Notes: generated from the sequence alone by a model not told the origin. 64,000 nt of DNA from Sulfurifustis variabilis (GCF_002355415.1 NZ_AP014936.1:3100001-3164000), one strand, 5' to 3'. Counted from the first letter of the stretch, positions 42,041 through 51,336 are shown. Numbers and translations are program-made.

Positions 42041-42553
42041 ATGGAGATAATGCGTGCGACATCCGAAGATGCTCACGACATTGCTCAGGTGCACGTCCTG
42101 GCATGGCAAGCCGCATATGAAGGTATCGTTCCCGCAGAACACCTTGCAATACAGTCAGTCGCGAAGCGCGAAGCAGCGTGGAGGGAAGCCATTGCGACAG
42201 GAACACCAGAGATTTTGGTTGCCAAGGCAGATGATCAGCTCGTCGGCTGGATCGCCTTTGGGCCATCCCGCGACAAGAACGCCGGTTCCAAGGCAGCCGA
42301 GGTGTGGGCCATATATGTTGCGCCGTCCCACTGGTCACGCGGTGTAGGGCGCCTTTTATGGCTCCACGCCCGAGAACGGCTCGCCGAACAGGGCTATGAG
42401 AGCGTCAGTGTCTGGGTGCTAGCTGAAAACACCAGGGCCATGAAATTCTATCGCGCCGCAGGGTTTGTGGCCGAGCCAACGGGTCAAAAAGAGGTCATGA
42501 TGGCAGGCAAGTCGTTGCAAGAGCTGCGCTATGAGACTGCACTCAACGGCTAA
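42041..42553 (+). CDS. GNAT-family acetyltransferase (cassette-like cargo)
   Basis: The 170 aa product has the GNAT core: VWAIYVAPSHWSRGVGRLLW with the acetyl-CoA loop (SRGVGR), and NTRAMKFYRAAGF. The substrate cannot be told; it could be an antibiotic, peptide or small metabolite. It is on the opposite strand to the tra genes, between traL and traJ, the hotspot 1 position of SXT-type ICEs, and is followed by an attC-like segment. Confidence 0.82.
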   Translation: MEIMRATSEDAHDIAQVHVLAWQAAYEGIVPAEHLAIQSVAKREAAWREAIATGTPEILVAKADDQLVGWIAFGPSRDKNAGSKAAEVWAIYVAPSHWSRGVGRLLWLHARERLAEQGYESVSVWVLAENTRAMKFYRAAGFVAEPTGQKEVMMAGKSLQELRYETALNG

Positions 42554-42637
42554 CTACGTTTTCAGCCGGGCGCGGTAACGCGCTGCGGCTACATCCGATA
42601 TCTTTGGTCCACGCCAAGCTAAAACAACGTTATGCCC
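42549..42637. repeat. attC-like segment between two cargo genes
   Basis: It begins GGCTAAC at the GNAT stop and ends CAACGTTATGC, where the next gene's ATG is embedded, as in many integron cassettes. Inside are an AGCCG/CGGCT pair and GCGCGGTAACGCGC. The outer boxes GGCTAAC and GTTATGC match as inverted repeats in five of seven positions. Confidence 0.45.
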
Positions 42638-43291
42638 TACACCACGGTCCATCACATCAGCCCAAGCCACACGCACGAAAAGCTCGAGTCACCGAGCTAC
42701 TCCGACTTGGTGGACGTGTTCGAGGATCGGATGCGCAAATGGCTCCTCGAGCCAGCCTTGCATCTACTGACACTTGAGCATGGCGATGCTCCCGCGGTAT
42801 CCCTGGTCCTCGGCTACTTTGAGGGCATCGAAATCTACTGCTCTGGCAAAGACAGCAAGGGCGCCTCAAAGGAGTCCTTCCGTCGGGGATTCCAGCGCGT
42901 GTTCCGCACAAAGCCGGAGAATTCGCACCTATACGATGAAATTGTTGACAGCCTTTACGTGCAAGCCAGGTGCGGCTTCGTGCACGATGGACTATTTCGC
43001 AACCGTGTGTTCTTTAGCGACGCACGCCCGGAGGCTCTCAATGTCACTTGGCCAAGGAAAGACGGAGAGTTCGTAAAAGATGGGCACTTGGAGTCAGTCG
43101 TTATCAACGCCGCTCGGTTTGTTGACGGCGTAGTCGTACACTTCAACAGCTATATTTCGGACCTGCGGGCTGAGAGCGACCCTGACCTCAAGGCCAACTT
43201 TCTTGCTGCCGTTGAGCTCAAGTGGGGGCTCAATGAGCCGGATAGAGTCATTGGCATGTCAGAGAGTGAGTTCTTCAGCAATGGGGCATAA
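42632..43291 (+). CDS. HEPN-like cassette protein (219 aa)
   Basis: The product starts at ATG 42632 within GTTATGC. It is helical, with YVQARCGFVHDGLFRNRVFF giving an R-x4-H motif as in HEPN RNases. Otherwise no family is recognised. A terminal GCATAACGATTCATTCACG at 43286-43304 resembles the start of an integron attC site. It is probably an orphan gene cassette. Confidence 0.6.
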   Translation: MPYTTVHHISPSHTHEKLESPSYSDLVDVFEDRMRKWLLEPALHLLTLEHGDAPAVSLVLGYFEGIEIYCSGKDSKGASKESFRRGFQRVFRTKPENSHLYDEIVDSLYVQARCGFVHDGLFRNRVFFSDARPEALNVTWPRKDGEFVKDGHLESVVINAARFVDGVVVHFNSYISDLRAESDPDLKANFLAAVELKWGLNEPDRVIGMSESEFFSNGA

Positions 43292-43331
43292 CGATTCATT
43301 CACGCCGCTGCCTTCTGCAACAAGGTAGGCA
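43286..43331. repeat. Second attC-like segment
   Basis: GCATAACGATTCATTCACGC is very like the 5' part of many attC sites, and GGTAGGC at 43325 could be a degenerate closing box (GTTAGGC). The site looks short or decayed. Confidence 0.35.
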
Positions 43332-43357
43332 CTTTACGCCGAATTCGCGCATTCCCC

Positions 43358-44695
43358 GTGAGAGAGCGTAGCCAGAAAATCGAATGGGCATACTTTGCCG
43401 ATACGCTCGAAAGCATTGATGCCGCGCTGTTGGTAACGGACTTGTCGGGAGAGTTTCATGCGCTTCGCGCGCGCGTGGACCGGGCCACGGTAAGCGCGCG
43501 ACATGCGGAAGGCGGTGGTCGACTGCTGTGCGGGCAGTGCAGTGTACCTGTGCGCATAACCGGCCATAGGGACGGCTCATGGCGTTGGTTCTATCACGTT
43601 CGGAACTCACCCCGCTGCCCGTGGTATTCGGGGAAATTCGTTGCGCCCGACCTGCTCGCTGCGCGAGTGCATCGTGGCCGACAAGAAGGTGCTCGACACA
43701 CGCGGCTCAAGCTCGCGATTGCCGATGCGCTCGCGCGTGATCCGCGAAACAGCGAAATAAAGATCGACTGTGTGCGGATGGGGCGAATACTGCTAGGTGA
43801 GCGCCGCAAACCCGACGTGGCATTTGTCCGGGACGGACAAGAATGGGCGATCGAGCTGCAAGTAAGCTGGCTGCCTGGGACAGAAGCCGCGGGACGCGAT
43901 CGCTATTACGAGCGCGAGGGTGTGCGCTTGCTGTGGCTATTCCCCGGGCGCGCGCGGGGACAATTCACGCAAGAAGATGAAGCCGCCAAGAACGTGCGCA
44001 ATGTCTTCACTTTCAGCGATATCGAAATTGCCGCAAGTCGGGAGCGGGGCGAGCTGTTACTGCTTTGCCACTACAAGTCACCCGCGTTGCGGGGCGGCGC
44101 GATTGTGGATGAGCCCGCTACCGCTCTGATTTCGCTGGCCGACCTCAAGAACGATAATCTGCGGCCTTTCTATTTCGATTACGACGCCGCATGCGTGCAC
44201 CTGCGTTCCCCAAGCGAAGAACGCTCCCGGAAGGCGGCAACCGAGTATTTGCGCGCGGCGCTTCGCTACTTCGAATCAGATTTTGCTAGCACGACAAGTG
44301 ACGCCTTTGTGAACGCGCGCGACAATTTGGCCGACGCGGGGTTTCCCGAAGTCCGGGAGTATTTCTTCGAGGCACAAATGCGTCGGCTGCTTTCCATTCG
44401 CGTGGGGCGTCCAGTGGGGTACAAGGTCGCAACGGTTTATCAAGTAGTAGATGCCAGCCTTCTGCAACCATCGGCTACGCAACAACGCCCGCTCATGCAC
44501 GTATTCGCCGCCGCGTTGCTCGCGTGGCGCCCACCGATGGAGACCCGGCATTGGGCGCGGATCAAGGAGGTATGCCGCCGCCCCACGGCGCTGGATCGGC
44601 GCTTTGATCGTCTCGCCTCGTTCTTATTCCCCGAGCTTGCCCCCTACCTCGCGGCTGAGCGGCGCGCGGATCTGGAGCTCTCCGCGACGCCCTGA
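43358..44695 (+). CDS. CoiA/DUF6035-like nuclease-domain protein
   Basis: The 445 aa product starts at GTG 43358. It has a zinc-ribbon-like CGQCSVPV with a later CPWYSGK, and a PD-(D/E)XK-like core: RHTRLKLAIADAL then RKPDVAFVRDGQEWAIELQV, the layout of CoiA-type proteins. Such genes are frequent in mobile-element hotspots and may act on foreign DNA. The role is inferred. It closes the hotspot before traJ. Confidence 0.65.
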   Translation: MRERSQKIEWAYFADTLESIDAALLVTDLSGEFHALRARVDRATVSARHAEGGGRLLCGQCSVPVRITGHRDGSWRWFYHVRNSPRCPWYSGKFVAPDLLAARVHRGRQEGARHTRLKLAIADALARDPRNSEIKIDCVRMGRILLGERRKPDVAFVRDGQEWAIELQVSWLPGTEAAGRDRYYEREGVRLLWLFPGRARGQFTQEDEAAKNVRNVFTFSDIEIAASRERGELLLLCHYKSPALRGGAIVDEPATALISLADLKNDNLRPFYFDYDAACVHLRSPSEERSRKAATEYLRAALRYFESDFASTTSDAFVNARDNLADAGFPEVREYFFEAQMRRLLSIRVGRPVGYKVATVYQVVDASLLQPSATQQRPLMHVFAAALLAWRPPMETRHWARIKEVCRRPTALDRRFDRLASFLFPELAPYLAAERRADLELSATP

Positions 44696-44757
44696 TCGTT
44701 TCTTTGCTTCACATGCACAACCGGCTGACAGCGGCCAAATAACGTTTTCGCGTACGG

Positions 44758-45405
44758 TCAGACGCGCTTCTGCGTGTGGGCAGCGACCTGTCCCAGCGCG
44801 ATCGGTATGACAACCCCGAAGAGCGGGAGCACGGCCGGGCTGATCGGCACCGGGGCGATCAGCAGGCTCACCAGCGCCACGAGCGACCACAGCACGGTCT
44901 GCAGGGCGACACGATGCACGACGGGGCTCGCGTAGGCAAAGCCCGCCTGCTTGATCTTCCAGGCCATCATGCCGTCGAGCACCGCGGGAGCTGCGGTGAT
45001 GGCGAAGAACGGCAGCCACGCGGTGATCAGCGCCAGGCGCACGAACATCTGGTAAATCGTCGCGAACGTGGCCTGGAGCCGATTCTCGACGAGGGGAAAC
45101 CACCCGGTCTGGCCGAGCTGTTCCAGGCCCTGCGATCGCCGTCGCTGCGATTCCGTCGGGATGAGATGGTCGTAGGTGGCATCGAGTGCGCCGCTTTCGA
45201 CGATCGCGCCGTTGTACCAGCCGATCGCCTTGCGCTCGACCCAGGTGGCGGTCTCGGGGCTCAGGTCGCGCCACAACCACGCGTGTTCGGTGGCGCTGAC
45301 CCGCTGCATCCACTCGCCGGGGACAAGCAGCAAAATCACAAGCAGCTGCGCGAGGCACAGCCACATCACCACCGGCAGCGGTTTTCTAGCCGCCCGCGTC
45401 GACAT
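44758..45405 (-). CDS. DUF4400 membrane protein (TraJ-like of SXT)
   Basis: The 215 aa product starts at ATG 45405, overlapping the upstream gene by 20 bp. It has a span near the N-terminus (VVMWLCLAQLLVILLLVPG) and three more in the C-terminal half (LALITAWLPFFAITAAPAVL, VALQTVLWSLVALVSLLIA, AVLPLFGVVIPIALGQVAA). This matches the DUF4400 proteins encoded after traD in SXT-type elements. Confidence 0.75.
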   Translation of the reverse strand: MSTRAARKPLPVVMWLCLAQLLVILLLVPGEWMQRVSATEHAWLWRDLSPETATWVERKAIGWYNGAIVESGALDATYDHLIPTESQRRRSQGLEQLGQTGWFPLVENRLQATFATIYQMFVRLALITAWLPFFAITAAPAVLDGMMAWKIKQAGFAYASPVVHRVALQTVLWSLVALVSLLIAPVPISPAVLPLFGVVIPIALGQVAAHTQKRV

Positions 45406-45958
45406 GGCCAAGCTCCGGCAGGAACGAGCGCAGGTGGCCGTCGAAGGCCGCGCGGTTGCGGGCGGTGATGGCGGCGAGCACCCGGTAGTTCTGGCTCCGG
45501 AGGCTGCGCCCGCCAAGGCGCGCGCGGCGCACGCGCAAGACGCCCGGATCGCGTGCTGCGGACCAGTACCAGCCGATGAATGGCTCCGCACCCAGCCGCC
45601 AGGCGTCGTCGCCGTCGAGGATCGCCACACCCCCGACCTCCTGCACGCACCGCGCGGCGATCTCCCGCACCAAGCGCACGAAGCGGGCGAGCTCTTCGCC
45701 TTCGGCGTCAGCGACATAGCCGTGCACCGGCGGCGCGATGATCGTCGCGAGCACCGGCGGATGGCCGCGCGTGGCGTGCCGCAGCGCATCGCCCACCAAG
45801 CGCGCGGCGCGCTCCAGCAGGTCGGTCGCGGTCGGCCAGTCGAACTCGAGGCAGCTCAGGTCGCGCGCCAATGACCGGCTGCGCGCGCGCAGGCCGCGCA
45901 GCGCCTCGGCGCCACTTCGCGACGGCTTGCCCAGCAGCAGACCCGGGGTCGTGCTCAC
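45386..45958 (-). CDS. Conserved conjugation-region protein of unknown function (190 aa)
   Basis: GTG 45958 overlaps the traD stop (GTGA). The soluble product includes CLEFDWPTATDLLERAARLV and FIGWYWSAARDPGVLRVRR. SXT has an unassigned gene in the same slot between traD and traJ. Its role is unknown. Confidence 0.7.
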   Translation of the reverse strand: MSTTPGLLLGKPSRSGAEALRGLRARSRSLARDLSCLEFDWPTATDLLERAARLVGDALRHATRGHPPVLATIIAPPVHGYVADAEGEELARFVRLVREIAARCVQEVGGVAILDGDDAWRLGAEPFIGWYWSAARDPGVLRVRRARLGGRSLRSQNYRVLAAITARNRAAFDGHLRSFLPELGHVDAGG

Positions 45959-47793
45959 CCGGTCCCGCGCGGCGGGATCTTCACAATCGGCAGCCGTCCT
46001 TTCATGATCTTGCCGTTGGCGAGCTTGGCGAGGTACTCGCGGTTTGGCAGCAGGCCGAGCAGCGCCGGCGGGAACAGGTCGGCCTCCTCCTCCATCAGGC
46101 GCTCGCCGCTGTTGCCGGTGAAATTCATCGGGTCCTGCGCCTGCGTGCCGCTCCCCTGCGTGCGCAGCACGTGGCGCACGACGGTCTTGGGCAGGCCGTC
46201 GGTGATGGTCTGCTGCGACTCGGCGTCGAGCACGCGGAGCGTCACGGTGTTGTTGAGGTTGCCGACCACCTGGCGGGCCTTGGCGGCGCTGCCGAGCTTG
46301 GCCTCGACGTCACCGTAGGTCTGGATGCAGAGCGTGAGGCGGAAGAGCGAGCCGCGCGACTTGTTCAGGAGCTGAATGGTGGGGTCGTGCAGGCACTCCG
46401 GGGCCTCGTCGATGAAGACGTTCACCGGTCGCAGGCCGACGCCGTAGTTGTAGCGGTCGCCCGCGACCGCCGCGAGGTCAGCGAGCAGGATCGAGCCCAC
46501 CGCCTGGCCGACCATCTGGTCGGTCAGCGTGTCGAGCCCGATGTAGGCGACCTGGCCGTTGCGGATGATGCGCGCGGAGTCCGTGATCGGACGCGCATCG
46601 GTCACATCCGCGGTATCCGGCGAGAGCAGCCTCCCGAGGTGACCAGAGGTGAGCATGGCCATGAGCGGCATCAAGCCGGCAATCATCTTCTGGTGGTGCT
46701 CGCGGTTGTGGGTGAACATCTGGATCAGGCCCTCGAGATCGGGCGAGGCGTGGTCCGGCTGGACGCGGTCGTAGTAGAAACGCACGAAGGCGTGGGCGCG
46801 CGCGTCATCGTTGGCGGCGCGCTCGAGGTAGCCGCGTACGGCGCTCCTCCAATCGGGTACGTGCTGCGCGGAGTACGCTTCGATCGCGTCGATCACCAGG
46901 CGCGTCGGGTTGTTCAGGTGGCGGTTGATCTCGATCAGGCTCGGCTGGCGGCCGCAGAGGATGTTGCCCTGGATGACGTTGTTGAGCGCCATGTGCGAGT
47001 ACGCCTTGAATGGGTCGGCGCCCTCCTCGGTCGCCATGTTCGAGGCGACGCGCGAGGCCAGCTCCGTTGGGCGCACGAAGTTGCGCATCGGATCGATGCG
47101 CGCCGAGCGCTCGGGGAAGCCCGGATGGAAATAGACGAAGCGCTGGGGATCGCCGGCGAGCGCACAGGCGAGCTCCGCGACCCCGCGCAGCGTCTTGTCC
47201 GACTTCGGGTCGAGGATGATGACCGCCTCGCCGCGCAGGATGGCCTGCATGACGAGGAGCGCGAGGAGCGTCGTCTTGCCGGAGCCGGTGGTGCCGACGA
47301 TGAGCGTGTGCCCCTCGGCGAGCGCGATCGGCAGATAGATGTCCTCTTCCCTGAGCGACACGCCGTGGATCCACGGGCAGCCGCTCCCGTCGTGGGTGGT
47401 CGCGAGCTTGGCGCGGTCGCTCTTCAGCAGCTCGTGGACGAGCTGGGTGTGCGGCTGGTCCCACTCGAACCCCCAGCCGAGCCACACGTCCTCCGGGTGC
47501 GCGCGCATCTTTCGCTGCAGCGTCTTCGGCTCGATGAAGGCGACGTCGTGGCCGCGCAGGGCCCGCTTGCGGCTCGCGATGCGCGAGGCGCCAAGCGAGC
47601 GGTACGCCGCCATCACGGCGCCGACGCCGGCCATCCAGGTGAACGGCGCGCGCGGCAACCCGCTCCACTGCATGGCCGCGAGCGACGCGGCGATGCCGGC
47701 GAGCCAGCCCGCGGCCGCGACGGCCTCGTAGTTCCCGCGGAACGCGAGCTCGTATTCGCGCGGGCTCGGACCGCCGGCGAACGGCCACTTCAT
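45955..47793 (-). CDS. traD: TraD coupling protein (T4CP)
   Basis: The 612 aa product starts at ATG 47793, overlapping the traI stop by ATGA. Two N-terminal spans lie near 25-65; Walker A is VGTTGSGKTT (166-175), Walker B region VNVFIDEAPE, with FRLTLCIQTYGDVEAKLGSA typical of T4CPs. It couples the relaxase-DNA complex to the channel. The SXT/IncC TraD is the closest type by order and features. Confidence 0.9.
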   Translation of the reverse strand: MKWPFAGGPSPREYELAFRGNYEAVAAAGWLAGIAASLAAMQWSGLPRAPFTWMAGVGAVMAAYRSLGASRIASRKRALRGHDVAFIEPKTLQRKMRAHPEDVWLGWGFEWDQPHTQLVHELLKSDRAKLATTHDGSGCPWIHGVSLREEDIYLPIALAEGHTLIVGTTGSGKTTLLALLVMQAILRGEAVIILDPKSDKTLRGVAELACALAGDPQRFVYFHPGFPERSARIDPMRNFVRPTELASRVASNMATEEGADPFKAYSHMALNNVIQGNILCGRQPSLIEINRHLNNPTRLVIDAIEAYSAQHVPDWRSAVRGYLERAANDDARAHAFVRFYYDRVQPDHASPDLEGLIQMFTHNREHHQKMIAGLMPLMAMLTSGHLGRLLSPDTADVTDARPITDSARIIRNGQVAYIGLDTLTDQMVGQAVGSILLADLAAVAGDRYNYGVGLRPVNVFIDEAPECLHDPTIQLLNKSRGSLFRLTLCIQTYGDVEAKLGSAAKARQVVGNLNNTVTLRVLDAESQQTITDGLPKTVVRHVLRTQGSGTQAQDPMNFTGNSGERLMEEEADLFPPALLGLLPNREYLAKLANGKIMKGRLPIVKIPPRGTG

Positions 47794-50018
47794 CCTTCGG
47801 CCCCAGTTTCCCTGACGTAGAGGTAATCGACATCGAGGCGGACGTCGTGACGCTGCTCTATCGCCTTGCGCAACTGGGCGAGCGAGGCGGCACCCGGGTG
47901 CGTGTCGAGAAACGACGACAGCACCGAGCGCGGCAGGCGCAGCCAACCGCCCTCCTCGCTCATCCCGCCCCCGATCTGCGGGTCGCGAGCGCGCACGAGT
48001 CGCACCAGGGTCTCGGCCTGGTCAGCAACCTCCTCCGTCGCGGTCTCCCGCCCCCGGTGCCCGGCTGGCTGGTCGCCGGTGGACGACGCGTGCGGCGGCG
48101 TGGCAGACAGGTCATTGCGCGGGTCAGCCGTGCGCGCTGGTAGCGTGCGGGCGAGGGCGATCACGGCTGCAGCCGGCTTCTGCGCGAGGACCAACCCGCG
48201 TATGCCCTCCCGCTCCCGCACCTTCTTAACGGGCGATATCGGATCGAGCACGATCCAGTCGGCCTCGCTCAATGCGTTCAGGATCTCGGTCGGGTTGCCG
48301 TAGGCCGCGACCGCATCGGGGTAGCGGACGATCACGTCGGAGCCGACGAGCGCCAGTGCCTCGCCCCACGCCCGTTTACCCGCCGCGATGTCACGGGCCA
48401 TCGCGGTCAAGATCTCGCTGGCGCGGCCCGGCAGTGTGGGGCCGATGTTGGCCTGGGCGCCTTGCGCAGTACGGCCCTCACTCGCCTGCGCTTCGTCAGA
48501 CCCGGACGGCAGCGGCGATGCCTCCGATCCTTTGTCGCGTGCTGACGCGGACCGCGGCGCCGCGCGCCGCGCGCGCGGTCTCGCCCGCTCCCGTGGACGC
48601 CCGGACGATGCCGTCGCGTCTGCCGTCGACGGTGGCGGTGCCGATCGCGAAGGCGCATCGGACAGGATCACGGTGCGTCCGTCGCCTTCGGCGCTCGGTG
48701 CATCCGGGCGGGCCGTGGGTTCGACCGCCGTCTCCTCGGCGCTCAGCGGACCCGATGTTTTCGTCGGCGCAAGCGACGCATCGTCGATATACGCCGGCAC
48801 CGGCGCCGGGGGTTCTGATCCAAAGAGCACCTGTGGTCCCTTGAGCCTCAGCATTTGCAGCACCACGCGCTCGCCGTCAGGAGTATCGAGCGGTTGCGGC
48901 GCGACCGGCCACATCGGGTGCTTCTCGCCGCGGCGATCAACATGGGGGATGGCGAGCTCGCGCTCGAGCAGGATCTCGGCGAGCGTCGCTGCGTCACGCG
49001 GAATGCCTTGAGCGCCACCGTGCGCGAGCAGTCTGTGGATGTCCTCGCAGGCGTGTTTCCAGACGATGAACAGCCCGTGGTTCGTGTTCCAGACGCGCGC
49101 GCCGCGCTGGTTGACGGACCACTCCCCGCTCGTGAGCAGGCGGCGCATTGCGTCGAGAAGATACTGGTCGGCGGGCACCCCGTGCGGGTTGTCGTCACTG
49201 CCGCCGTAATGCGGGGACTTGAGGTCGCGCTGCATGCTTTCGCCATCCGCGGCGTTGACGAGACGGGCGAAGCGGTCTTCGGGGACGGCCGTGCTGCCGA
49301 TCGCCTCGAAGAGCGCTTGCACGATCGCCGGTCCGGGTTCGTTCAACCAATCAACAGCGTCCTCGGTGAGGATGTAGTGAGCGAGAAAGACGGAGAAATT
49401 CTCGTGGCGCCCATGGCGGTCGGGACGCCAGTGGAGAAAGTAGCGCGTCAGCTTGTGAGCTCGCGCCCAGTCGTAGAGCGCGCCGCGGTGCGGGTTCCAT
49501 CGGTGCGCGCCGTCGTTGCTGGTCACGGACACGTCGGCGCCGGCCTTGCCGACGTCGTGCAGCAGGCCCGCCAAGCACACGGCTATGCGCCAGCGCGGTT
49601 CCAGGCTCTTTCGCTCGAGCGGCGTGCCGCCACCGACGAACACCACGCCCTCCGCCGCGCGCGCGGCCCAGCAGGCGACTTCGAGCCCGTGGCGCAGCAA
49701 CCCCCCGGCCAGACGATGATGATGGCGCTCCGAAGCCGGCAGCAGGTGCACGAAAGCGGCGTAGCGTTCGATGACGGGGAGGACGAGCCGCTCGAACTCA
49801 CCGCGCTCGAGGGCGAGTGTGTGCTGGATCGATCGCACGATGTCCCACTGCGGAGCGAGCAGCCGCCGCGGCTCGGCGGCCGGCAGGCCCTGCTGGAAAG
49901 GCGGGTAGCGCGGGACCTCGGTGTCGTCGGCTCGTGAGGGTGGCGATACGTAGACGGTTCTCGAGACCTGATCGCCCTTGGTGCTCGCCCGCAATCGCCG
50001 CAGCATCGTCCTCAGCAT
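47790..50018 (-). CDS. traI: TraI relaxase, MobH family
   Basis: The 742 aa product has the MobH/TraI_2 N-terminal domain: HHHRLAGGLLRHGLEV (His99-101, His110) and GLLHDVGK (HD at 154-155). The middle is a low-complexity basic stretch (about 430-520) and the C-terminal 200 residues form a TraI_2_C-like domain (WLRLPRSVLSSFLDTHPGAA). It nicks oriT and pilots the strand. ATG 50018; an ATG at 50006 is also possible. Confidence 0.9.
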   Translation of the reverse strand: MLRTMLRRLRASTKGDQVSRTVYVSPPSRADDTEVPRYPPFQQGLPAAEPRRLLAPQWDIVRSIQHTLALERGEFERLVLPVIERYAAFVHLLPASERHHHRLAGGLLRHGLEVACWAARAAEGVVFVGGGTPLERKSLEPRWRIAVCLAGLLHDVGKAGADVSVTSNDGAHRWNPHRGALYDWARAHKLTRYFLHWRPDRHGRHENFSVFLAHYILTEDAVDWLNEPGPAIVQALFEAIGSTAVPEDRFARLVNAADGESMQRDLKSPHYGGSDDNPHGVPADQYLLDAMRRLLTSGEWSVNQRGARVWNTNHGLFIVWKHACEDIHRLLAHGGAQGIPRDAATLAEILLERELAIPHVDRRGEKHPMWPVAPQPLDTPDGERVVLQMLRLKGPQVLFGSEPPAPVPAYIDDASLAPTKTSGPLSAEETAVEPTARPDAPSAEGDGRTVILSDAPSRSAPPPSTADATASSGRPRERARPRARRAAPRSASARDKGSEASPLPSGSDEAQASEGRTAQGAQANIGPTLPGRASEILTAMARDIAAGKRAWGEALALVGSDVIVRYPDAVAAYGNPTEILNALSEADWIVLDPISPVKKVREREGIRGLVLAQKPAAAVIALARTLPARTADPRNDLSATPPHASSTGDQPAGHRGRETATEEVADQAETLVRLVRARDPQIGGGMSEEGGWLRLPRSVLSSFLDTHPGAASLAQLRKAIEQRHDVRLDVDYLYVRETGAEG

Positions 50019-50148
50019 GCCGGCATTGTTTCCGCTGCCGAGGGCGTTGATGGGGATAGTAAATGCGCAAAACTGCCATCTATTGCCGACCGCAGCCGCC
50101 GCGGGCCATGACTAGAATGCGCTCCTTGCATCTCGGGAGGACCAAGCC
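50019..50148. promoter_or_regulatory. Divergent promoter region traI / lipoprotein with palindromic box
   Basis: The palindrome at 50052-50087 (GGGGATAGTAAATGCGC with GCCATCTATTGCC) resembles the boxes upstream of traL and acaB and contains the GGCAG-like bases of FlhDC sites. The other half of the gap leads to the lipoprotein start. Confidence 0.45.
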
Positions 50149-50703
50149 GTGAGATATTCGCTGCTGCTCGTGTTGCCACTCGTGCTTGGCGCCAGCGGAT
50201 GTGCATCCACAGCTGAGCCGCCAACGACGCAAGATCGGTCGGTAGACGCGACGGTCATCTGGGGCAACTGGGGACACCGCGGAGCGGCCGGGCGCGTGCC
50301 GGGTTATGTGCACGCCCTCGCCAAAGAGGCAACCTTCCGGCCAGGATTCGAAGCACCGGCAAAGCTCACGTCTGCCGTGCATCACGCTCCCGCGACGCCA
50401 CCTATCGTGGCGCCCCCAACGCCGGAGCAGATCACGCTTGTGCGCGACCCAATAGTCGAGGCGCTGGCAGCGGCGATGAAACAGCCGGCGCCAGAAGCTG
50501 CGCCGCTGCCGGCACAATCCAGGGCGCAGTCACAAAGCCCAGCCGCTGCCGCAAATGCCAACGATCGCTTGCGAGATGCCTGGGAAAAGTACTGCCGCGG
50601 CGGGGCCGACATGAGCGATGAAGAGTGGCGTCTGGTAGGCCCGGCCGGGGCGCCCCAGAACGTCCCGGCTGATCTTGCGGAAGGCTGCGTTCACGCAAAG
50701 TGA
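50149..50703 (+). CDS. Putative lipoprotein divergent from traI
   Basis: GTG 50149 follows CGGGAGG. A lipobox LGASGC stands at residues 13-18. The mature part includes VIWGNWGHRGAAGRVPGYVH, a Pro/Ala-rich linker and RDAWEKYCRGGADMSDEEW. No family is recognised. A gene of this type lies beside traI in related elements (s-numbered in SXT), but I cannot name it. Confidence 0.65.
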   Translation: MRYSLLLVLPLVLGASGCASTAEPPTTQDRSVDATVIWGNWGHRGAAGRVPGYVHALAKEATFRPGFEAPAKLTSAVHHAPATPPIVAPPTPEQITLVRDPIVEALAAAMKQPAPEAAPLPAQSRAQSQSPAAAANANDRLRDAWEKYCRGGADMSDEEWRLVGPAGAPQNVPADLAEGCVHAK

Positions 50704-50974
50704 CTGTTCAGGCCGCATTGCCCAAACAACGAAACATCCACCGGACATTGATCCACGCCTCGAGCCTTTCCTTGAGGCGCTGGCCGAGCTGATCGCGCGG
50801 CAGGTGCTACGTGAGCTGGAGAAGGAGAACAAGAGCGAAAGTGGCGGCGTTGAAGGTCGTGACATAACAAGTGCGAAGGCTGGGAGAAGAAGAAGCCGAA
50901 GAAATAGCGACGCCAAGCGGGGTCCGGGCAGAAAGTCCGGAAGCGACAGAAAGGGCTCCACCGCCCGTCCGTGA
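50675..50974 (+). CDS. Small basic-tailed protein (up to 99 aa)
   Basis: The frame has RLEPFLEALAELIARQVLRE, a strong helix, and a highly basic tail (RRRSRRNSDAKRGPGRKSGS). The start is unclear: TTG 50675 lies within the lipoprotein's end. It may bind nucleic acid. No family is recognised. Confidence 0.5.
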   Translation: MRKAAFTQSDCSGRIAQTTKHPPDIDPRLEPFLEALAELIARQVLRELEKENKSESGGVEGRDITSAKAGRRRSRRNSDAKRGPGRKSGSDRKGSTARP

Positions 50975-51012
50975 TTACGGGCTGCGGGAGTACTTCCTGC
51001 GACTAACAGCGG

Positions 51013-51336
51013 TTAATGAAGCGCCGCCTGCAGCACGCGCATGATCAGGCGGAGCTGCTCCTCGTCCTTGGTCTGCTCCAGCAAGCGCGCGACCTTGCTC
51101 CGCAACGCCTGGCTGTCGAGCCCCTCCTGCTCGAGCATGAACATCTCCCACGGCTCCACCTTGAGCGATTTGCCGAGCCGGAGAAGCGTATCGAGGGTGG
51201 GATTCTCCCGGCCGCGCTCGATGTTGCTCAGGTACTTGGGGCTGATATGGACCTGCTCGGCTAGGGCGTCCTGCGTCAGCCCCAGGCGGGTGCGGAGCCG
51301 CTTGATGCGTCGGCCCAGAAGCTCTTTGTCTTTCAT
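51013..51336 (-). CDS. XRE-family regulator
   Basis: The 107 aa product starts at ATG 51336: LGRRIKRLRTRLGLTQDALA, VHISPKYLSNIERGRENPTL is a clear HTH_3 domain, followed by a leucine-rich helical tail (EQTKDEEQLRLIMRVLQAAL). A perfect 9-bp inverted repeat just upstream is its probable operator. It diverges from csrA. A decayed copy of its 3' end is seen at 57295-57385. Confidence 0.82.
   Translation of the reverse strand: MKDKELLGRRIKRLRTRLGLTQDALAEQVHISPKYLSNIERGRENPTLDTLLRLGKSLKVEPWEMFMLEQEGLDSQALRSKVARLLEQTKDEEQLRLIMRVLQAALH

Noticed and set aside
50019-50148. oriT next to traI
   Set aside because: In SXT-type elements oriT lies away from traI near mobI; only the palindromic box is seen here, with no nick-site-like repeats that I can support.
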